Shown here piece by piece: positions 59,992-64,000 of a stretch of 64,000 bases of DNA; position 1 is the stretch's first letter, and the number at the start of each line of letters is the position of its first letter. Made by a program: the position numbers and the translations under genes. Under the pieces are notes generated by a model, which saw only the letters and a list, made by a program, of their open reading frames with translations, searched no databases and was not told the DNA's origin. Source of the DNA: Thiomicrospira sp. XS5 (GTDB lineage Bacteria; Pseudomonadota; Gammaproteobacteria; Thiomicrospirales; Thiomicrospiraceae); the NCBI RefSeq assembly GCF_001507555.1, contig NZ_LQBO01000001.1, forward strand, positions 1,984,001 to 2,048,000, given 5' to 3'.

Positions 59992-61353
59992 TTAGAACAA
60001 GTGGCTGTAACGCTTGATTTCCCATTCGGAAATCGTGCGATGATACTCCTCCCACTCTTCGGATTTATACCGGATGAACTCGTTGCGCAGCTCGGAACCC
60101 AGCACTTCCTCGACAAACGAATCCGCCGCAAAGGCTTCCACCGCTTCCGCCAGGTTTTGCGGCAGGAACTCGATGCCCCTTTCCAAACGCTCGGCTTCCG
60201 ACAACTCATACAAATTGTCTTCCTGCGGCATACCCGGATCCAGTTTCTCACGCACCCCTTGCAAACCGGCCGCCAACACCAACGTCGCCGCCAGATACGG
60301 ATTCACGGAGCCGTCAGCATTACGCGACTCGAAACGCCCGCCGCCCATCGGCACTCGCACCGAATTGGTTCGGTTATTGGAACCGAAGGAATTGAACACC
60401 GGTGCCCAGGAGAAGGTTGCCATCGCCCCTTGGCGAATCAGGCGCTTGTAGCTGTTGACCGTCGGCGAGAAAACCGCACACAAAGCCGGACCGTGCTTCA
60501 AAACACCGGCGATGAAGTGATAACCGATTTCGGTCAGCCCCAAGCCACGTGGGTCGTCTTTCGGGTCACAGGCGAAGACGTTTTCACCGGTATCCTTATC
60601 GAACAACGACATATTGAAATGCGCCCCGTTACCAGTTTTATCCGCAAACGGTTTCGGCATAAAGGTCGCCAACAAGCCTTCTTCTTCCGCATAGTGCTTC
60701 GCCATGTAACGGAAGAAAATAAAACGGTCGCACATGGTCAACGCATCGCTAAACTTGAAATCGAATTCATACTGACCGTTGGCGTCTTCGTGGTCGAGCG
60801 AGTACAAATCCCAACCCAAATCGTTAATGGTGGTCGCCATCTTATCCAGCCAGCTAAAGCGGTTCATAAAGCTGCGCACGTCGTAACACGGCTTGATAAG
60901 CTTATCGTCCTTATCCGGTACGGACAAGGAGCCGTCTTCTTCCTCTTTCAGCACGAACAACTCGCACTCAATGCCCAGATTAAACCCGAAGCCCATTTCG
61001 TCGGCTTCCGCCAAGACTTTCTTCAAAGCAACACGCGTGTTGATTTCATAAGGCTCGCCGTGCAAGGTATTGTCGGCGGCCATCCAAGCCACTTCCGGCT
61101 GCCAAGGCAGTTGGATCAAACTGTCCAAATCCGGTACCGAAGCGATTTCATCGTCGTTCGGCATTTGCCCTAACCCATCCAGTGCATACCCCGTGTACAA
61201 TTCCGACCCTTCCACCATATGGTGCAAATGGTCGATTGGCACGAACTTCCCTTTCGGCACCCCGTGAATGTCCACGTAAGCGCCCAAACAATATTTGATG
61301 CCCATGTCCTTTAAGCGACGTTGCATAGCATCCACATCAATTTTCGAATTCAT
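59992..61353 (-). CDS. glnT: Type III glutamine synthetase-like ligase (GlnT family)
   Basis: 453 aa. GS-fold ATP-dependent ligase: N-terminal beta-grasp ([20 protein letters not shown]), metal-site [13 protein letters not shown] and [15 protein letters not shown]-site [11 protein letters not shown] and the [23 protein letters not shown] arginine/metal loop. No adenylylation-site NLYDLP motif is seen. GlnT-type and relatives can glutamylate ammonia, methylamine, ethanolamine or polyamines. In this setting gamma-glutamylation of an amine is possible but not shown. Twelve bases after the creatininase-family gene, with AAGGA before the ATG. Confidence 0.8.
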   Translation of the reverse strand: MNSKIDVDAMQRRLKDMGIKYCLGAYVDIHGVPKGKFVPIDHLHHMVEGSELYTGYALDGLGQMPNDDEIASVPDLDSLIQLPWQPEVAWMAADNTLHGEPYEINTRVALKKVLAEADEMGFGFNLGIECELFVLKEEEDGSLSVPDKDDKLIKPCYDVRSFMNRFSWLDKMATTINDLGWDLYSLDHEDANGQYEFDFKFSDALTMCDRFIFFRYMAKHYAEEEGLLATFMPKPFADKTGNGAHFNMSLFDKDTGENVFACDPKDDPRGLGLTEIGYHFIAGVLKHGPALCAVFSPTVNSYKRLIRQGAMATFSWAPVFNSFGSNNRTNSVRVPMGGGRFESRNADGSVNPYLAATLVLAAGLQGVREKLDPGMPQEDNLYELSEAERLERGIEFLPQNLAEAVEAFAADSFVEEVLGSELRNEFIRYKSEEWEEYHRTISEWEIKRYSHLF

Positions 61354-61365
61354 TTGTTTATCCTT

Positions 61366-62133
61366 TTATCCCTTTGTTTGATCAAAATAGCCGTGAGGCA
61401 AAGGCGCCTCTTCTTGTAAGCCTTTCAACACCAGAGCGCTGAGGTCATCCACCATCCAATCGAACAGCTCCCGGCCTTTTTCCACCGAAGCGTCGCTCGG
61501 TTTTCCGGTCACGCCATTCAAACTGGTGCGATTCACCGGATGGGAAAACACGCAGTCTTCCGTCCGATCCGGGTCATCACTGGTTGTTAATTTATCGTCC
61601 CGCACCAAGTTCGGCGCCAACGCCATCATCAATGACGTTTCCGCCTCATTGGCGTGCCAATCCTCGGCATCGTCGAAATGCCGCGCCTTGACGCGCTCAC
61701 TAACGGTAGACGAATTAATCAGCGCCACCATAAAGCCGTCATGTTCGGCACGCAGCATTTCCAACGCACAGCGTAACGGCGCAAAATTGGACACATGACT
61801 GTTGAGAATGAACAGGCGCTTGAACCCGGAAGCCGCCACCCAATCGCCAATTTCCTTAACCACATCAATCAAGGTTTTCGGCTGCAAGGCAATGGTGCCC
61901 GGCCAGCGGTGCGAGTGTCCGATGGAACAGCCATAAGGCAAGGTCGGCAACACCGCAACCTGAGTTTTAGCCGAGACCTGCTCACTCAAATGACGGGCGA
62001 TTTCCGAATCCATGCCACACCCCAAGTGCGGACCATGCTGTTCGATCGCTCCGACCGGCAGCAATGCGGCATCCATACCCTGTTCGACCAACTCGCCGAT
62101 TTCTTCCCACGTCAGGTCATGCCATAACTTCAT
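61366..62133 (-). CDS. Creatininase-family amidohydrolase
   Basis: 255 aa from the ATG at 62133 with GAAGGAG upstream; the frame opens earlier at a TTG that I reject. Metal-binding signature LLPVGAIEQHGPHLGCGMDS (Glu, His, Asp) near 29-48, and HRWPGTIALQ, ILNSHVSNFAPLR and DWHANEAETSLMM, the latter two with His and Glu ligands. The family includes creatinine amidohydrolase and other cyclic-amide hydrolases. Creatinine is itself a cyclic guanidine, which would link to the guanidine pathway, but the substrate is not certain. First gene before glnT. Confidence 0.75.
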   Translation of the reverse strand: MKLWHDLTWEEIGELVEQGMDAALLPVGAIEQHGPHLGCGMDSEIARHLSEQVSAKTQVAVLPTLPYGCSIGHSHRWPGTIALQPKTLIDVVKEIGDWVAASGFKRLFILNSHVSNFAPLRCALEMLRAEHDGFMVALINSSTVSERVKARHFDDAEDWHANEAETSLMMALAPNLVRDDKLTTSDDPDRTEDCVFSHPVNRTSLNGVTGKPSDASVEKGRELFDWMVDDLSALVLKGLQEEAPLPHGYFDQTKG

Positions 62134-62166
62134 GGTTTTCTCCTTCAACTCGGTTTTCAAATAAGC

Positions 62167-62182
62167 CGCACCCCTTACCCCA
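62167..62182 (-). promoter_or_regulatory. Candidate sigma-54 promoter for the creatininase-glnT pair
   Basis: Minus strand ATGGGGTAAGGGGTGCGG: GG (62181-62180), ten bases, GC (62169-62168). The G-rich stretch makes chance spacing more likely. About 35 bases before the ATG. Confidence 0.3.
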
Positions 62183-62229
62183 TACCAGGTACGTTGCGAA
62201 TAACAGAAAACAGAGAGGTGTTAAAAGAC

Positions 62230-62253
62230 AAGGCCACTGGAACCAGTGGCCTT
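62230..62253 (-). terminator. Terminator after the solitary binding-protein gene
   Basis: AAGGCCACTGG-AA-CCAGTGGCCTT, an 11-bp perfect stem, followed on the minus strand by GTCTTTTA. It isolates the binding-protein gene from the creatininase gene. Confidence 0.8.
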
Positions 62254-62280
62254 TTGAGTCCGATTCAGCCGTTCAGCCGA

Positions 62281-63258
62281 TTACAGACCCGTTGTGATGG
62301 AAGGATCGATATAAGCGTCCACGTCTTGTGGCGTATCGTAAACTTTGTTGGCGACGTTGAAGTCGTCAGACAATTGTGTCGAACCATACAGAGAGCTGAA
62401 CCCAGATCCTTTTTGGAAGTGTTTTTTCGCTTCTTCCAAGGTCAGGATTTTGGTGCCGTCCACAAACCCTTTATACTCGTCCGGAGACAGGCCAACACGA
62501 GAAGACATGATTTCGATGGCTTCGTCATAGTGCTTCGGATCCTTGATGAAATCCACAACGCGATACCAGACTTTGGCCACTTTTACCCAATCGTCGCGAT
62601 TCGCCGACAAACTGCTTGGCGAGACACACAACATATCGTAAATCAAACCTGGCTCATCTTTACTGGTATAGATAGCTTTAGATCCTGGCACCAAGTTCAA
62701 TGCCGAACCGGAGCTTGGCTGCCAAGCGACAATCGCATCCACTTGACCGGACGCCAAGACTTGTGGGGTTTCATTGGTCGGCACATTCACCAACTCCACA
62801 TCGCCTTCGCTCATGCCATTGGCTTTCAAAGCGTTCAGCAACAACAGGTGGCTCACGAAACCGACTTCCACGCCGACTTTCTTGCCTTTCAAATCCTTAA
62901 CGGATTCAATGCCCGGCGCACCGATCACCATATCGTTACCGTTACTGTAGTCATTCATTAGGAACATAACGCTGCGCGCACCGGTCGCACCGGTTACCAA
63001 CGCATCACCGTTGGTCATGCCAACCGCGTCCAACTGTCCGGCCGCGAAGGCATCCATTGACGCCACATAGTCAAACCATTCGAATTTGACGTCCACGCCT
63101 TCTTCTTTAAACCAATCTTTTTCGATTGCGACCTGCCAAGCCACCCATCCTGGCCAGTCACTGTATCCAATCTTCAACGGCTCGGCACTGACCGACATCG
63201 CTTGAACAGAAAGCAACAGCCCCGCAAGACCACCTAATAGCTTTTTATATGAGAACAT
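62281..63258 (-). CDS. NMT1/urea-type ABC transporter substrate-binding protein
   Basis: 325 aa. Sec signal peptide (about 1-25, ending VSAE). The mature protein is an NMT1/THI5-like family protein: [70 protein letters not shown]-like segment and [18 protein letters not shown]. This is the type found with the permease and ATPase of urea/guanidine carboxylase operons, which here lack one. It has its own terminator and the second copy of the 28-bp dyad before its start. So it is probably the receptor for the transporter at 31764-33666. Confidence 0.85.
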   Translation of the reverse strand: MFSYKKLLGGLAGLLLSVQAMSVSAEPLKIGYSDWPGWVAWQVAIEKDWFKEEGVDVKFEWFDYVASMDAFAAGQLDAVGMTNGDALVTGATGARSVMFLMNDYSNGNDMVIGAPGIESVKDLKGKKVGVEVGFVSHLLLLNALKANGMSEGDVELVNVPTNETPQVLASGQVDAIVAWQPSSGSALNLVPGSKAIYTSKDEPGLIYDMLCVSPSSLSANRDDWVKVAKVWYRVVDFIKDPKHYDEAIEIMSSRVGLSPDEYKGFVDGTKILTLEEAKKHFQKGSGFSSLYGSTQLSDDFNVANKVYDTPQDVDAYIDPSITTGL

Positions 63259-63274
63259 GATTACACCACCTTAG

Positions 63275-63302
63275 TTATTACAATTTAAGAGAAAGGTAAT
63301 AA
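63275..63302. promoter_or_regulatory. 28-bp dyad operator, copy 2
   Basis: TTATTAC, 14 bases, GTAATAA, 17 bases upstream of the binding-protein ATG. It shares 24 of 28 bases with the dyad at 31683-31710, including the asymmetric interior (ATT-AAGA-AAA). A weak -24/-12-like element (TTGG-N10-GT on the minus strand, 63310-63325) lies just upstream. Confidence 0.7.
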
Positions 63303-63378
63303 TTTATAAACACAGGTCGAACCAAAAAACTTTTTGTCTTTATTTTTCAACAACATAACAAAAACAACGTGATTTTAG

Positions 63379-63394
63379 CCGATCCTAAGATCGG
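63379..63394. repeat. Short inverted repeat CCGATC-CTAA-GATCGG
   Basis: Six-base arms and four-base loop between the binding-protein gene and the DMT permease gene. No T run, so not a clear terminator; may be an operator. Confidence 0.3.
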
Positions 63395-63439
63395 TTAAAT
63401 CGCATTACTTTGGGTCAAATATTTTTCATATGGTGCAAT

Positions 63440-64000
63440 TCAGTGCCCGTTTGCACGACGAGCTTCCAGGAACGCCGCCACCACAATTAACAAGCCGCCG
63501 ACCATTTCCGTCGGGCTCATGGTTTCATTCAGCAGAATACTGGCCGACAGGACCGCCGTCACCAGCTCCATAATAATAATGATCGAAGAACGCCCGGCTT
63601 CCATGTGCGTCACCGCCCATTGCGTCCCAAGGTTGGCCATCATCATCCAAACCGCGCCGAACAAGAACAAAATCCCCCAGGCCTGAAGGCTGACATCCGG
63701 CAAGGTCGGCAAGGACATCACCTGAATGACCCCACTGGCCATCAACACCGAACCGCCAAACATAAAGGCCAACTTCAGAGACACGTCCACCTTCGGCGAC
63801 ACCCGGAAGGCAATGTTATTCATGGCAAACAAAAAACCGGACAACAGCGCCAGCGCATCAATCCAGGACGGCGGCGATTCCAGGGCTTTCCAACCGCCCA
63901 CCACCAAGAAGGCGCCGGACACCGCCAACCCCAATCCCAACCAGCGCACCCGGTCGATGGCTTCCCCCAAAAACAGACGGCCGCCAATCACGCCCCAAAC
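63440..64000 (-). CDS. EamA/DMT-family permease (5' partial)
   Basis: The frame stays open to the window edge, so the N-terminal half lies outside. The visible 187 codons hold about five hydrophobic segments and the second EamA repeat: WGVIGGRLFLGEAIDRVRWL, GLGLAVSGAFLVVGG, NLGTQWAVTHMEAG, SSIIIIMELVTAVLSASILL and NETMSPTEMVGGLLIV. Drug/metabolite transporters export small molecules, often amino acids or amines. No substrate can be given. It may be unrelated to the binding-protein gene, which has its own control region. Confidence 0.8.
   Translation of the reverse strand, partial: VWGVIGGRLFLGEAIDRVRWLGLGLAVSGAFLVVGGWKALESPPSWIDALALLSGFLFAMNNIAFRVSPKVDVSLKLAFMFGGSVLMASGVIQVMSLPTLPDVSLQAWGILFLFGAVWMMMANLGTQWAVTHMEAGRSSIIIIMELVTAVLSASILLNETMSPTEMVGGLLIVVAAFLEARRANGH

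Overview
The window looks like the chromosome of a free-living gammaproteobacterium. The 16S rRNA gene, the 16S-tRNA(Ile)-tRNA(Ala)-23S-5S operon and the core genes (rnr-rlmB, glnE, glnK-amtB, thiI, valS) all fit this. Fructose bisphosphatase next to pyrophosphatase and a sucrose-synthesis operon would suit a marine or halophilic autotroph or methylotroph of the Thiomicrospira/Hydrogenovibrio/Methylophaga neighbourhood. That placement is inference; no alignment was run.

Layout. 1-22,600 is housekeeping: a kinase-Rieske fusion cut by the window edge, rnr-rlmB, a dihydrolipoamide-dehydrogenase-like flavoprotein, a MltF-type lytic transglycosylase, thiI, an HDOD protein, fbp, ppa, glnE, a membrane methyltransferase, glnK-amtB, a short flagellin, valS and an SH3 protein. 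22,600-28,800 is a ribosomal RNA operon on the minus strand. 28,970-31,560 holds three exported proteins, including a Tat-targeted histone-deacetylase-fold hydrolase. 31,760-41,000 is a guanidine (formerly called 'urea') carboxylase operon: ABC permease, ATPase, NikR-like regulator, two carboxyguanidine deiminase subunits, biotin carboxylase and allophanate hydrolase. 41,000-42,300 holds a MarR-type regulator and a TIM-barrel isomerase. 42,577-48,502 is a sucrose/glucan operon (sps, spp, fructokinase, amylosucrase). 48,561-58,866 is a ten-gene minus-strand operon: polyamine-type ABC transporter, APH-fold kinase, class III PLP enzyme, SDR, formamidase, EutB and EutC. It is divergent from a DeoR regulator. 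59,992-63,258 holds a type III glutamine-synthetase-like ligase, a creatininase-family amidohydrolase and a solitary NMT1/urea-type ABC binding protein. A DMT permease runs off the right edge.

How it fits together. The right half is largely a nitrogen-scavenging region. Sigma-54 (-24/-12) promoters can be read before the guanidine operon, the amino-alcohol operon and glnK. NtrC-like GCACCA half-sites lie upstream of all three. A 28-bp dyad (TTATTAC-N14-GTAATAA, 24 of 28 bases shared) overlaps the guanidine promoter start and recurs once, before the solitary binding-protein gene 31 kb away. This suggests that protein is the missing receptor of the guanidine transporter, controlled by the NikR-like repressor, which has lost three of the four nickel ligands.

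A separate genome-scale signal is the palindrome CCAGGCCTGG. I count 19 exact copies in 64 kb where chance predicts well under one. Copies lie both inside genes and as the core of many intrinsic terminators.
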